A stretch of 64,000 nucleotides of DNA from Cepaea nemoralis (Eukaryota > Mollusca > Gastropoda > Stylommatophora > Helicidae), in assembly GCA_014155875.1 (NCBI GenBank), contig JACEFZ010013534.1, forward strand, positions 186,001-250,000, read 5' to 3'. Both the position numbers and the translations under genes were made by a program. Of the stretch, positions 12,241-24,793 are shown one piece after another (within the stretch, counting starts at the first letter, position 1; every line of letters begins with the position of its first letter). Below the pieces are notes generated by a model. That model made no database searches and was not told where the DNA came from. It saw nothing but the letters and a program-made list of their open reading frames with translations.

Positions 12241-12984
12241 AAAGAGACCTTGACTTACTTTCACTGACCTTATACCCAGCACACCACAAGGCGTTGAAAA
12301 TGATTCTTTACTTCTTATCTGAATATACACAAGTAACATACAGACAGATACATATTCAATGCATATTGCGGTTGTTTCTCTACACAACTGCATACTGTAT
12401 AGCAATAGTCCTGGGTATTTAGTAACACTTGAAACACGTTCATCTACATTCTTATCTAGAGATTTAAGTTGCACATCATCTAAGAAAGGACGACAGAGTA
12501 TATTATTTTTGCCACTTACATGTTGATTATTTACACACACAAGCCACAATCAGCAGGTTGCACGATCTTGTGCCTTTTGCTTCGTCACGTCAGGTGTGTA
12601 TTGCAGAGTTCTATATCATGAAGTGAATGGACGGGTCACATTTTGGCATAAATATACAATTGTCTTGTTGCTATGGACCGATGTATCTGAGTTATCGTTT
12701 ATTGTTCATCGAATGTAGCATACGATACCAATTTACTTTGTTAACTTTATGACGCAAATGTTTAAATTTACTAGGAAAAATTTATTCTTTAGAATGTTTA
12801 TTATTTACGTAGTCCCGTATAACTCACATCAAGCTATAAAGAGTACCAACGGCCAAACTAAATTTAATCAGCTAGAATTATGACATATGAAATACTGATC
12901 GTTACAGAATCATTATTGTTATCAAGTGGCTTGCAGATTGGCGTGAGTTTACGATTTCCAGCAATATATCAATTCGTGTGCTGA

Positions 12985-13256
12985 AACCTCTTCATGTTAT
13001 TACAAAAGGTTGCTTAAAATCTTCTCTTGTTGTCTTTCTCTGTCTCTCTGTTCATAAACCTTTCCAGTTACCACAGCATGCTAAAAGTATTTCTCTTCAC
13101 ATTATGTGGCCAAACATGATGACTGCGGTTTTACTGATGTTTGTGATTACTTGTCATTGTATCTTAGCCTCTTTCAAAACATTTAGATTAGTCTCTTTAG
13201 CTGTCCAAGGATTGTTCAGCATTCTTATGTACAACCACATCTCTGAGGCGTGAAGG
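12985..13256 (-). pseudogene. LINE 3' fragment (antisense in gene 1 intron)
   Basis: The minus strand reads like the C-terminal region of the 31530-33787 LINE family: EMWLYIRMLNNPWTAKETN and then VIMFGHIM. It has stops and is short, so it is a dead 3' scrap. Confidence 0.65.
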
Positions 13257-13299
13257 GATTTTTGGCTTGTTTTAATAACAGTTCAGCATCAAGCCATGT

Positions 13300-13485
13300 G
13301 TTAAAACAGGAGCCCAGAAAAATAAACTCGCTATACTCTGTTTGGTTATTAGTCTCGTGTTCAAATCCCAATAAAAACAGATTTATACAGTACAACGGGG
13401 CTTCCAGGTCTACCCAGTCTAAACTGGGTACCAGGAATTGTTCTGGTTTAATAAAAAACATGGAAAATAAAGTTATCGTGTAAAC
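13300..13485 (+). repeat. SINE family 1, partial (copy c)
   Basis: It has the B-box-like gtgttcaaatccc, then tctacccagtctaaactggg and gtaccaggaattg, the family-1 body signature. The 3' half is missing. Confidence 0.6.
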
Positions 13486-13499
13486 ACCTTAAGGCGCAT

Positions 13500-13738
13500 T
13501 GGACATATGGTGCAAGACCAGTATTTGTATAGACCTATGGCAATATAGTGGTGATGTGGTCAATATGTGCGACCAGCCTTCGCTGTCCTGGTACAGGATG
13601 AGACAATTTCAGGCTGGGTTGACCCAACAGCCCAGGTCAATTTTTAATATCAATCTAGATCCAGATTCGAACTCATGACTACCAGGCCGGTTGGCTAGCT
13701 TCTAGTCACTACGCTGCTCCGACTTCCTTACAAATATA
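13500..13738 (-). repeat. SINE family 1 (copy d, inverted)
   Basis: On the minus strand the head carries the B box gagttcgaatctgg. The body (gggttgacccagcct read on either strand, ...gacctggg) matches family 1. It is inverted relative to copies a-c in the same intron. Confidence 0.72.
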
Positions 13739-13783
13739 GTCTAGCACCAATAGCCTCAATGAGTAGAAAGGGTTCTTTAAAGG

Positions 13784-13901
13784 GAAGAAGAAGAAGGCGA
13801 AGAAGAAGAAGAAGAAGAAGAGAAGAAGAAGGCGAAGAAGAAGAAGAAGAAGAAGAAGAAGAAGAAGAAGAAGAAGAAGAAGAAGAAGGAGAAGAAAGAA
13901 T

Positions 13902-13984
<83 letters not shown>

Positions 13985-14175
13985 ATAGTAGTAGTAGTAC
14001 TAGTAGGAGTAGTACTAGTAGTAGTAGTACTAGTAGCAGCAGCAGCAGCAGCAGAAGAAGAAGAAGAAGAAGAAGAAGAAGAAGAAGAAGAAGAAGAAGA
14101 AGAAGAAGAAGAAGAAGAAGAAGAAGAAGAAGAAGAAAGAAGAAGAAGAAGAAGAAGAAGAAGAAGAAGAAGAAG
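13784..14175. repeat. Compound trinucleotide repeat (GAA)n-(AGT)n-(CAG)n-(AAG)n
   Basis: About 390 bases of triplet repeats lie in the gene 1 intron. They are roughly 110 bases of GAA, 130 of AGT with variants, a short CAG run, and 120 of AAG. The two GAA/AAG blocks are pure homopurine. The apparent Arg-Glu-Ser-Arg-Lys protein across them is an artefact. Confidence 0.97.
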
Positions 14176-14567
14176 GATAAGAATTCATTTGCCTTTTACA
14201 TTATCTTCTACCAAGCAACTCACTATAGATTTATTGGTTACTCAACAATTACCATCCTTTTCTAAATGTCACCTGTCTCGTTTATCCTATACATGAATTC
14301 GCTGTATCAAAAACGGTTACTTTATATCTTTCTGTTCCATAGTTTCATTATCTTTAGGCCCAAAGTTCATTAAATAAAAACAAAATCTCTTTGAAATAGG
14401 AAGTGTTTTAGAAATAACTTTCCGGGACTTAAGAATTAAATATGGGTATGTCATGCAAACACGCTTAAAGCTAAACAAATGGTAAAGGATTCCCTTTTCA
14501 CGCCAGGTGGCGTGTTTGGCATTTGGTGCCAGCCAAATATTGTTATATACCGACGAGCGCTCCATGG

Positions 14568-14790
14568 TGGATTTTTTCACATTGTTTCCAGATCCACTGG
14601 CCTAAAATGTGTACCAGGCACTGTCTTGAGAAGTAAAAGCGGTCGGCAGGTTACTGACCACATCAACTCTACAGTGCCGATTGGTGTATACAACCATGGG
14701 TCTATCACCAATGCCCAAATGAGCCTTAAGGGAACAGGGATTCCAACACATGACCCTGGTCCCACAGGCAAGAGTGCTGGCCATTGTCAC
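14568..14790 (+). repeat. SINE family 1 body (copy e)
   Basis: It contains ccactggcctaaaatg, gtaccaggcactg, gaagtaaaagcggtcgg and gccgattggtgtatac, which match the family-1 body. The tRNA-like head is missing. It lies just upstream of gene 1 exon 2. Confidence 0.62.
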
Positions 14791-14906
14791 GGCTCCTGTG
14801 TTACAGATACACATAATTTAATATTACATGGATTATATAAATATATATTCTTACGCTATGTGTTTCTTGTTCAGTTAGATATTTGGCGTTGGCTGTTTCT
14901 TTTCAG

Positions 14907-15112
14907 ATATATTTGACCTCAAGGATATGACAGACAAGTTTGACCCCACTTCCGTCTTGCTGACCCGCCTTCGCAGACAAACCGCCCAGAGGTTGCAGGG
15001 AAGCCAGCACTTTTATAACTATAATAACTACGACTATGAAAGCGACAGACGTTTCGAAAACCCTTACTACAACTGCCGCAACAATGGACGTTGTGTGGTA
15101 GCGCAGTCCTAG
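14907..15112 (+). CDS. Gene 1, terminal exon: processing site and mature C-terminal peptide
   Basis: The acceptor (tttcttttcag) ends at 14906. The frame joined in phase 1 to 11701 runs through the ATG at 14927 to TAG at 15110-15112, giving about 67 codons. A run of Asp/Lys is followed by T-R-L-R-R, a consensus R-x-R-R furin or prohormone-convertase site. The released peptide would start with Gln, a possible pyroglutamate. It is about 44 residues, rich in Asn/Tyr, with two cysteines five residues apart in Y-N-C-R-N-N-G-R-C, and ends V-V-A-Q-S. Gene 2 exon 2 (36646-36471) shares R-x-R-R, D-R-R-F-x-N and the V-V-Q-S terminus but lacks the cysteines. Function is unknown. Confidence 0.78.
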
Positions 15113-15208
15113 GTACTACCTGCTACAGATCCTTTTCATTTGACCGCAATGTATTTGAATAGATCAACAATTCATAAACTCTGTGAACGTGGTTTGCTGT
15201 TTGATATG

Positions 15209-15214
15209 AATAAA
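15209..15214 (+). terminator. Poly(A) signal AATAAA of gene 1
   Basis: AATAAA starts 97 bases after the last base of the stop codon at 15112. The gene 2 signal is at the same distance from its stop, which supports both gene models. Confidence 0.8.
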
Positions 15215-15669
15215 TTATACAAGAAATAAGCACCTACTTCTGGCATTATGTTTTTATTAATCCTTACAATCTTAATGGCGCTTCTTTTCCAGATTTATAT
15301 TATTGATTGCAACAACTCGCTGCTTGATTAAGCATTCGTGCATAAGGGGCATTCTGGATCATCAAGTCATAATGGAATAAATGTTGGCGAGAACATTTCT
15401 ATAATCTTTCTCAGGTGTCTTCATCTCCAGATAGATTACATGCCACCAACCAACTCATGCCAAGCTAATTACAGACTTTGCTTGGCTTATGTCCCGGTAA
15501 CACACAGGCGTTTCCCCAGGTGTACTCATACACAAATAATTAAATTATCATATCTCACCGACAGCACATTTGTAACTGGAAAGATACCATAGATTTTTAT
15601 ATTGTTTGAGTATTGCATGGTTTATGTTGTGAATAAGGCAGCATTTCACAAGATGTAAAATATTCACTG
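15215..15669. other. Intergenic stretch 3' of gene 1
   Basis: I find no conserved coding frame or recognisable repeat here. Confidence 0.4.
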
Positions 15670-16130
15670 CAATTTACAACTAACAACCGAGGTAAGGAAA
15701 AGCGTTCTTAAGAAGTATAATGGGCCAGTAATGTTGTATGGAAGCGATTTACGGACAATTAGCAGACAAGGGACGAATTATGTGAAAGCTGCAGTCATGT
15801 GGTTTGATAGAAAAATGATGAGAACACCGTGGACAGATAGAAAGAGCTGTGAAGATATCTTGAAAGAAGTTAATTCACAAATAGAACTAGTTACTCGAAG
15901 CAGAAGAAGGTGGCCCACATACTTTGGGCTAGAAGAGGAAAGCTGGAATATGTCGTCACCATGGGAAAGCTGAAAGGGAAGAGAGGGAGGGCAAGGCCTG
16001 CGAGAGAAGATGTAGGACAGTTTGACATTATAACATGGAGTGACGTCAGTATCTGAGATGATTGGAAGCCTGAGAGACAGAAAGTTGTATGTAGAGAGAC
16101 ATAATCACTAACGCCACATGGCATGGATTA
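15670..16130 (+). pseudogene. LINE C-terminal fragment
   Basis: The + strand reads LYGSDLRTISRQ, AAVMWFDRKMMRTPWTDRK and RRRWPTYFGLEEE. In another frame it then reads TMGKLKGKRGRARP and EMIGSLRDRKLY. These align in order with the C-terminal region of the 33546-31690 LINE ORF (LLYGSESW, EMWFLRRMLRIPWTAR, KIEGKRGRGRPRE). At least one frameshift is present. It is a related but distinct subfamily. Confidence 0.72.
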
Positions 16131-17036
16131 TATGTAGAAGGAGATGGCAGTTTCAGCTGTGCCCATACAGAAGCTTCTGTGTTGGCTTGCTCTCCTTAGG
16201 ATTTATAACAAGTGAACTCCATTAACGTGTCTACTTACCATAGTACATGTTTGTCAACTTCACTTCCAAGTGTTGTATCCTGGGTAACGGGGGCTGTGGG
16301 GTCTCCTGAACATGGACCTCTGGCTTACCAGGCATTCAATTGTGCATTAAACTTAATATAAGAAAATAGTGTAGAATAAATTACCTGGCACTTGGTTCCA
16401 TCAGAAGTGCTTGACCTGGCAGACAAGGGCGACATGTATGACCCTTTGGGCCTGCTGTTCAACCGTGAAAGAAATAGCGCAATGACTGACGGATCGCCTT
16501 CAATACAGACACCCCCCCCCCCCCCCGAGGACACCACAAACGAGTTTCTCACCGTCTATCTCACACTTAGGGTGTTCAGATAGTGACGGGATAGAATCCA
16601 GGTCTGAAACACAACAAAAGTCAGAACACCTCCGCTGGAACTGGACACAGTGATTTGTGTCCAATGACAATCTGGTGTTTTGTTTGCCCTTAATAAAATA
16701 AACTACAGCGACATATACTTCTTAGATTTCTTTTGATTGTTCGTGTGAATGAGTTCTTGTGAATGTTGATAGGTCTTGTGAATGAGTTCTTGTGAATGTT
16801 GATAGTCCTTGTGAATGAGTTCTTATGACCGAGTTCTTGTAATCATGTTGACAGTTCTGTTGATAATTTGTCTTGTAGTTGTCATGTCTATGGTTGTATG
16901 TATTTATTGTATATAGTCCCCAATTTAAAAATCTGTCAAATTGCGACAAGAAAAGGTTGAAATCCTAAATAGAACCTCAAATGTTATATGCGTGTGTACA
17001 ACGGACAATGGCTATAAACATATGGTACTGGACAAA
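16131..17036. other. Low-complexity intergenic stretch
   Basis: No gene is visible. It holds a run of 17 or so C at about 16510-16526 and a degenerate tandem repeat at 16740-16850 with a unit of about 33 bases built around gtgaatgagttcttgtgaat, about three copies. Confidence 0.6.
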
Positions 17037-18190
17037 CAATGCAATTTATACATTACGGACACAAATAGAAAGGTCAATAGAGAAACAGAAAGTCATATAT
17101 TAGTGCTTCATAGATTATACTAAGGCATTTGATAAAGTAAAACATGATGAACTGATTACAATATTGGACGATATCAACATTGATGGGAAAGATTTAAGAA
17201 TAATAAAGAATATTTATGGAACCAAGTAGCAGCAATTAAAATGGGAAATAAAGAGGGTAGTTACGAACAGATAAAGCTAGGAGTACGACAGGAGTGTGTC
17301 TTGTCACCAGATCTCTTCTTCCTGTATAGCAGAGGAATAATGAGAGAGATCAAAGAAATGCCAGGAATACTAGTTGGAGGTTATAATATAAATAATATAC
17401 ACTATGTAGATGACACAGTATTGGTGGCGGATACATCAACAAACCTACAACAATTGTTGGGCATTGTTGTAACAGAGAGTGCAAGGAAAGGACTCTCCTT
17501 GAATATCAAGAAAACAGTTACAATGGTGATATCAAAGAAAATGGTGTCACCAAAATGTGACATAGAAATAGAAGGAAAAATTCTTAACCAAGTGGATAAT
17601 TTTAGATACCTAGGGACATTAATAACATCAGATGGATGATATACACCAGAGATTAAGAACAGAATAGGGCAAGACAAAAACCACATTTCAGAAAATGAAG
17701 AGTATCTTAAGCAATAAGTCACTATCACTGAATGTAAGAAAGAGAGTGCTGAAATGCTATGTAGATCCAGTTTTGCTGTATGGCAGTGAATCTTGGAATG
17801 TAAATGAACAAATTAAGAAGAAATTAAAAGCAATAGAGATGTGGTTCCTGAGACAAATGTTGCGAATTCCTTGGACTGCCAGAGTAACTAACAACAACTG
17901 CCTGAAACAAGTTAATGAAACTAGAACATTATGTACAACAATAAAAAAGAGACAAACATCTTTCTTCGGTCATGTGATGAGAAGAGAGACATTGGAGAAC
18001 ATCGTGAAAACTGGAAAGATCGAGGGAAAGAGAGGCAGAGGCAGACAAAGAAAAGTGATGCTGGATGGATTAAGACTGTGGCATGGAGGAATATCAGCAG
18101 TAGAGTTGATCCAGAAAACCAAAGACCGAGATCTGTGGAGAGCCATGAACGCCTACGCCAGCTGGTAGGGCACTTGATGATGATGACTGG
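17037..18190 (+). pseudogene. 5'-truncated LINE, RT and C-terminal region
   Basis: It begins inside the RT of the same family as 31530-33787. Blocks in order are IYTLRTLIERS, FIDYTKAFDKVKHDEL (RT block A), LGVRQECVLSPDLF (block B, with a Gly-to-Glu change in RQGC), HYVDDTVLVAD (catalytic YVDD), NNFRYLGTLITSDG and LYGSESWNV. The end is MNAYASW and a short GAT tail. A frame break lies near 17230 and a stop at 17637-17639. The end at a GAT tail mirrors the other copies. Confidence 0.85.
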
Positions 18191-18839
18191 ACATTTAGGT
18201 TCTAAAGATAATGTACAGAATTACCTGAACGGACAGTGAAGAAAAACGAATGTATGAGAATGTCCTACAAGAAACAATTGAAAAAAGTACACTGCAGTGA
18301 GTGTTTTAATTTAGTGCCATGGCAAAATTGTTAGAGAGGGCTTGGGAAGGCTGGTAAAGCAAAGAGATCACTGGATGTCTTGGTCACTTGACATAATTGA
18401 GAAGAACACAGACCTGATTCAATACAGGCGATCGTGTGAGATGGCGAATTATGACCGCCTCGCCTAAGGAATTTTCACATAAATAGGCCTAAGAGCCAGA
18501 CACATAGGTGAAGAGTTTGGGGTGGGGTGGGGCGTCGAGGTTTTGTCAGATGAACGTGACTGCTCTCAAATGAATTTGTCTCGTACTCCCCTTTCCCCTG
18601 TATTAAATTCACCAAACTCTTGGTGTATCCTTAAAAAAAAATCTGCATGAGGAAGGTTTAAACAAATGGCGCTTAAGGGCCAGAGGATCGACTTCATTGC
18701 ACCGAAAGTGCCAACCTAAATATGCGCTAATTGTTTAAACGCTGTAAAATTGTGTTACATAATTATTGTTGTTAAAAATTGATTAGGGAATTAACCCACT
18801 GTGTATTACTATTTTCACTGTTAAGTAACATTCATCAAA
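18191..18839 (+). other. Probable 5' region of element B
   Basis: This 650-base stretch precedes the gag start of element B. I find no LTR partner for it in the window and no coding frame, so I cannot separate leader, LTR remnant and flanking DNA. Confidence 0.35.
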
Positions 18840-20468
18840 ATGTCAACATTGAAAGATTGTATTGAGGCTGGTGAAGATCTAGGGTACACTGGTGATAAGT
18901 TAGCAGAATGGAGTGAAAAGAAATTTATGGAAATTTCGGAAAGATTAGACAGAAGAACGCCAACACACACACAAAATAAACATTTAGCAGAACTTGAAGC
19001 TAAACAGAAAGAAAAAGAACTAGAATTAGCTGCAGCGCAAAAACAAAAAGAGCTACAATCGGAAACACAGATCAAAATGAAACAACTTGAGATTGATTCG
19101 CAAATACATATTGAAACAAAGAAATGAGAAAGCAAGGATACAGAACTAAAATTTAAGAAATACCAAGGTATTTTAAAACCGTTCTGTGCCGGTGATAGCA
19201 TTTCGGCCTGGACGCATAATTTTGAGACTCTAATGAAATATCATGACATTGACAAAGATCATTGGGCTATGATTTATATGAGCAATTTAGCCCTTGAAAA
19301 ATTAAAAGTAATTGAAACGATACATCAAGAATTGAGACAAAACTATGATTAAATCAAACAACGTATTATGCAACATGTGTTTGCTCGATGCAGCTGGGCA
19401 TCAGTTACAGTTTTCCAAATTGAGCCCAAAATCAAACCAGAAGTTTCTTGATTACGTATCAGAGGTTCAGGATATTTTCTCAAAATGGTTGAGTGCAGCG
19501 AAAGTTGATACGAGTTCTGACCTTTTGAAAGATCTCATGATTAGAAACAAAATTATAACTTAATTACCAACAGCTTTCGCAAAATTTCTGCAAGAGAGTG
19601 ATTGTCAAAGTATAGAACAAATGGAACAGAAAGGTTCAGCTTTTTTCACTTGCAAATCGTGATGTTTTTACTTTAAATTCTGATCAGTTGAAGCATCTGC
19701 TGCAAGGAGTGACATTTACGAGTAAAATATTTTACTTATTAAAATAAACTAAAAGGAAAGGTAACATCATGCAAATATTGTCACCTACTACATGACCAAT
19801 ATGCTATGTGTGACAAAAACCCAAATTACAAAGCGGACTTAGAAACCATGGTCAATAAATAACACACAAAGCGTAGACAATACAAACGGCATACCAAATG
19901 TTTCTTTTGTCAAAGTTATGGGCACTTTTCAGCTCATAGTGAAGGACGTAAGATGTTAAAAAGAGTTAACAATAAAAAAAAGATAGCTCAGACAGCGAGT
20001 GTGAAAGTGATACTGAACGACAAGAAGATGTGAATGCATTGAATGTTATTGATGTTTTCCATTTTGATAAATGTATAACATCTAACAAATTTCACGAAGA
20101 TGACGTTTTAGAATGTGGCCATACCATACAATCCACATATGAAAATGTTAACGCAGTCATTTCCTCGAGAGGAAAACTTGTCTTTTATAACGGGTTCATC
20201 AACAACAAACCCTGTAAAGTCCTCCGTGATTCCTGATCGACATTAACAGGGGTCGATAAAACAGTTGTAAACAAACACGACTACATAGGAAAATTTGTTA
20301 CTTGCCGCACATTCGCTGGCAACATTGAAAAGTATCCATTAGCCATAGCATATGTAAAAACACCTTTCATTACAGGCAGCATAGTTTGTGCAGTACTTAA
20401 CCACCCCGTTGTGATTTATTAGTGGGAAATTTACCAGAAGTAAGAGAGTGTTCTGAAGACCAAATAAA
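18840..20468 (+). pseudogene. Element B Gag-protease (Gmr1-like), degenerate
   Basis: The frame starts MSTLKDCIEAGEDLGYTGDK, homologous to the Gag starts of A (DYIDAGERIGLKGKE) and C (KFMDMGEKTGLTG). A coiled coil, capsid and SCAN-like stretch (DLLKDLMIRNKII) follow, interrupted by stops and frameshifts. The first zinc knuckle is CKYCHLLHDQYAMC at about 19770-19815. The second, CFFCQSYGHFSAHS at about 19900-19941, has lost its last cysteine. The protease active site near 20228 reads R-D-S-stop: the Gly codon of the D-S-G triad is now TGA. The frame then runs open to 20468, where element C interrupts it, and resumes at 29281. Confidence 0.82.
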
Positions 20469-21153
20469 TGCCAAGTAGCAGAGTAGAAGAAATGGCGTCA
20501 ACTAGAGTTGGTGAGAAAATCTCGAACCAACTTCTACGAGAAACTAACCATATGACGTAAAAAGAAAAAAACGTCAGAGAAATAGTCAACAACAACAACA
20601 AACTGTCAGATCCTGGGGCTTGACAGAAGAGCAGCACGATTCGATTAGCAGAAATAAGATACATTAGAAACTGGCACAACATCGCAAGGATGGATGATAA
20701 ATATCGAATAGAAGGGCGAGATTATGCAGGCATGATTTAGATAAGCCCGAAAACGACGGACAGGTGCAACCGTATCAGAATGCGACGTTGGAAGTCAGGA
20801 CAAGATGACGCAGAGGCCGATTGGTGAAGGACAGAAGGACCGGGACATTATAGTTGCAAGTATCTAACATTTTCAATGATATAGTATTCATATATAATGT
20901 TTTTCATTGCCGTCCCGCCTGGCCATAACAGGCACGGTAGCAACACATTATAATTTATCATTAATATTATTGAATATGTGACAAGCTTGGACATAGGCAA
21001 ATAAATAGTCCCTCAATATGATGAATACCGGCTTCGAGTCATTGATCACTGTTGGTATTATGCTTCTACATTCTGTTGGATTGGTACAACCCTGAACTAT
21101 TTGAGCAATTTTGATGATGTTTCATTATTTATCTTAAATCGACCGTCTGGCAG
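20469..21153 (+). repeat. 5' LTR of element C
   Basis: This 685-base repeat matches 28589-29275 over its full length with scattered substitutions and small indels. The ends are TGCCA...TGGCA. Confidence 0.92.
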
Positions 21154-22220
21154 GAGATGGGGAGTTCTAGGAAACAGAAGCATGAAAACCCGAATTTCAA
21201 GCCTGAAATATCATCGCCAGTAAGTCTATTGTATTACATTGTTATTACGTAGGTACATCGAGTCAGCCCAATAAAAAGTTTGCAGAGTTTGGGTTAGCAG
21301 TCACTGAACAGCCAGCTGTCGTCATTTACTATTTCAAATTCTTTATACTACACCGTTTCACTTCGCCACGTTATATACACCGGACATAAATAAAGGATGG
21401 AGTTGTCAACGAAGGAATATCGACGAATCCGGACAAGCACATTAGTGACATTATAGTTTGGACATCCAGGAACTTGATCATAGATCATGGATTGTTTGCA
21501 TCGAATGGATGGATATACCAACACGACATTGTTACTACGTTTATCTACCAACGGCACCAGCACCTGTTAAGAGCGTCATTACCAGCTACACGATATTCAA
21601 ATTACAGACCAGTGAACTGTTCGTGTTATTTTAACGTTCTATTTGGGTGTTTAAATTGAAAGTTTGATCTTTTAACATGGCCGAGTCGCTGGCGTCGTAG
21701 TCGAGTGGGCGATGGCGGGCTATTCTTGCACCAGATAATTATAGTTGTCAGGCGCAAGGATACGTGTCGTACTAACACCGGTCAATCGTGATGAATTTTT
21801 ATTTGTAGCGACATCGCGGGCGTTTAGTACACGTGTTGTTTTGTAAAAGTCTTTAGTTGTTAGCAGCTATCAGTTCTCCGTGTTTCTTTTACATAGATAT
21901 GTTCGTCTGCGTTATATTTTATTTACCTCCCCGGTAATATTTTATGTGTCTTGTGGCGTGATATTCTTTTACACAGTAATATATTTTACTACCAATTTAT
22001 CAGGACTGCATCTATTCTAACCGGTTGGGGCAATTTTTATCTCCACTTCAAGCTTGTTGCATTGTTCTGAAATTCGGTTTTATAGCGTTGTTGATGGTGT
22101 TGGCATTTCATTCTACTTTTGCACTGTTGACGCTTTTACTTTCGGTCTTTAAAACAATTTCGCATTGCACACAGATGTATTGTATTTCAGCTGTGAAATT
22201 TACAGGATATTGTGGACAAT
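21154..22220 (+). other. 5' untranslated region of element C
   Basis: About 1.07 kb lie between the 5' LTR and gag. No coding frame is visible. The bases right after the LTR (ggagatggggagttctag) should be the primer-binding site, but I cannot assign a tRNA. Confidence 0.45.
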
Positions 22221-24118
22221 ATGTCGACATTACAAAAGTTTATGGACATGGGTGAGAAGACCGGATTGACCGGCCTAGAACTGAGAACATGGGAGAAACA
22301 GGAATTTAAGTAATTCCACGCTCAACCACGGGAAGAGGGAGCAGCGGCCAAGGCAGCTGAGAAAGAAGAGAGGGAACTACAAGCTGCGCGGGAAAGAGAA
22401 GAAAGACATGAAAGATTAGCAATGGAGAAGGAAATCAAAGAGAGGCAACTTGCATTAGAAAGGGAAAAACTGGCGGCTGAAAAAGAAAGGATTGCATTTG
22501 AGAAGGAAAGACTCGCGGCAGAGTTAATAATGAAGGAGAAGGAAATTGAAGAAAATTTAAAGGTAAAAACGATGGAGAACGACCGGGAAGCAGAGATTGT
22601 ACAGGCAAAATTGCAAGCAAAAGCGGGAGATCCTATTAAACGATACCAGGGTCTCATCAGGAACTTCACACAAGGGGACTCCATATCCGCATGGATAACC
22701 AATTTCGATGTGTTAGCGAAGTTCTACAAGATTCCCACTGACGACTGGCCGATTTTATTTCACCTTCATCTCACGTTGGAGCCTTTGAAAGGTGTAGAGT
22801 TGATCACTGAGAATTTACGGACCAACTATACATATATTCGAGATCGAGTTTTGGCTAATTTCTCATTGGATGAAGATGGTTTGAGAACGAAGTTTAAGAC
22901 TCTCACATCTAAGGCAAACCAGACATTTCTGGACTACGTTTCTGAAACATCATCCCTCTTCGAAAAATGGTTGAAAGCAGGCAGATATGAGTTCCGATTT
23001 TGAGAAGCTACGTGATCTCATGATCAGAGATAAATTACTGTCATCGGTTCCTGAATCGATGTCTACATTTCTGGTGGAGAATAAGTGTAAATCAGTCCTA
23101 GATGTGGAGTCAATGGGAGAGAGCATTCTATAACGCACATCGTGAGATATTTGCTGATGGAGCTCAACCAGAGTTGGTTACAAGGGCCAGTGCTATAGTT
23201 TATAATCAGCGATATCAAGGTAAGGCAAATAGATTCTCACAATATAGCCAACAGCATAGAGGCAGAGGGCCATATCACAACACACATAGGGAATCAGACA
23301 AGCCGAGAAAGGGGTATTTCACGCAGTGCCCACATCGTAAACTTCAGCATGGCAGTCTTGAGATGTGTGACAGGAATCCGTCATACGATTCTTATCTTAA
23401 AAACCTCACTTCTAAGAGGATCAAAAGTATGATTCTTACAAAAATAGTGTTAAATGCTCCACGTGTCTGGCGTACGGCCACATCTCACAATTTTGTAAGA
23501 TGAGGAAGGAAACTAGTGCAGCATACATTTTCACTAGTAGCGACTCAGATGATGCAGAAGACGCTCATACAGCCATAGTAGAAACATGTCCTAATGATAG
23601 ACCAAATAAGGTATGTAAAGAATTCTATCAAGACGGTAGCCTGATATGCGGCCACAATATACATGAAGCAAACGCAGTTTACACACAGAAAGGCACTCTT
23701 AATATCCACCAAGCATGGGTCAATGTATCGCCAACAACTTGCATTAGAGACACAGGCGCATCCGTTGCAGGGGGTTTACCACAAACTGGTAAATAAGAGA
23801 GACTACACACGTAAAAGTGTTGTCTGCAGAACGTTCGGAGGTACTCTAGAGATATTCAAGACCGCATGGGTCTCAATTAGATGCCCCTATCATACGGGGA
23901 AAATATGTGCAGCAGTCTTACCAAACCCGTGTACTGGGTTGATAATTGAGAACGTCCCTAATGTCATAGATTACACTCAGGAAGTAACGATTGAACCCAT
24001 ACTTGCCAATGCACTCGCAAGAACCCAAGTTCAAGAGACACAAGAAGAAGAAAATAGGCAATTAACACAAGTTTCTTCAATTGATAACAGGCGGTCCCCA
24101 TTGGAATGTAGAAAATAA
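22221..24118 (+). pseudogene. Element C Gag-protease, degenerate
   Basis: The frame starts MSTLQKFMDMGEKTGLTG at 22221 and meets one in-frame TAA at 22311. It then reads a long charged coiled coil (22314-22610) and capsid (RYQGLIRNFTQGDSISAW..., LEPLKGVELI). A frameshift near 22990 leads into the SCAN-like stretch (EKLRDLMIRDKLLSSVPES). The zinc knuckle KCSTCLAYGHISQFCKMR at about 23450-23503 has an intact CX2CX4HX4C. The retropepsin reads C-I-R-D-T-G-A-S at about 23740-23763, the canonical D-T-G. The conserved ICGH lies upstream. At least three frame changes or stops make it inactive. Confidence 0.85.
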
Positions 24119-24793
24119 GGTATAACACACCAGAGGGACGGCATAATTGTACAAAAATGTTTATTAAATAATGTTCATGAAGTACACAAATCCAATCATG
24201 TGAAAGTGTATACTTCTCAGCTAAACAGGTCAATTCCTGATTCTACAACAAGTGTTGGTGAAGAACAAAATCAAACAATCAAATAATCTCATTTTTCGGC
24301 AAATAAAACCAGTCAAGCGAACCAACAGAAACCATACGATAATAAGACAAAAAGTGCATCTAATGTTAACATACAACATATACAGTCCATAGAACAATGG
24401 CAACGGAACGTCATAACCATATTTAGTATTCATATGTTGATGCTCATTCAATCACCCCTCATCTATTATGATTGCGCCGTTACAAACATATGCTCGCAAA
24501 CAAAGAAATATATTGCTTGCGCTATTACAGACATTTACGCACAAGTCAAGAAACATGTTACAAACATTTACTCGCAAGTCAAGAAATATGTCACAAACAT
24601 CGGCACACAAACCAATAAATATTTCACAAACTGGTTAAGTAAATGGAAAGAACATTACAGAAAACAAGCGACACTTGTCTTTGCTTCCCCTTATTTACTT
24701 GACTTGTCTTTACTCCAGATATAGCAAACTTACCTCATTACAACATATGTGGTATATATTATACACACGAGTGAATGTTATAATATGGTTCAA
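24119..24793 (+). other. Element C, unassigned region after protease
   Basis: Integrase would be expected here in a Gmr1-like element, but I cannot recognise it. The frame at 24434-24724 has a short internal repeat in translation (T-N-I-x-x-Q-x-K-K-Y/H), which looks like local duplication and not integrase. Confidence 0.4.

Noticed and set aside
12163..12549. A 128-codon minus-strand frame as a gene
   Set aside because: Part of it overlaps SINE copy b, and it shows no motif or supporting signal.
13759..14265. A 168-codon frame of Arg, Glu, Ser, Arg and Lys runs that looks like a low-complexity protein
   Set aside because: It is only the translation of the GAA/AGT/AAG compound repeat in the gene 1 intron.
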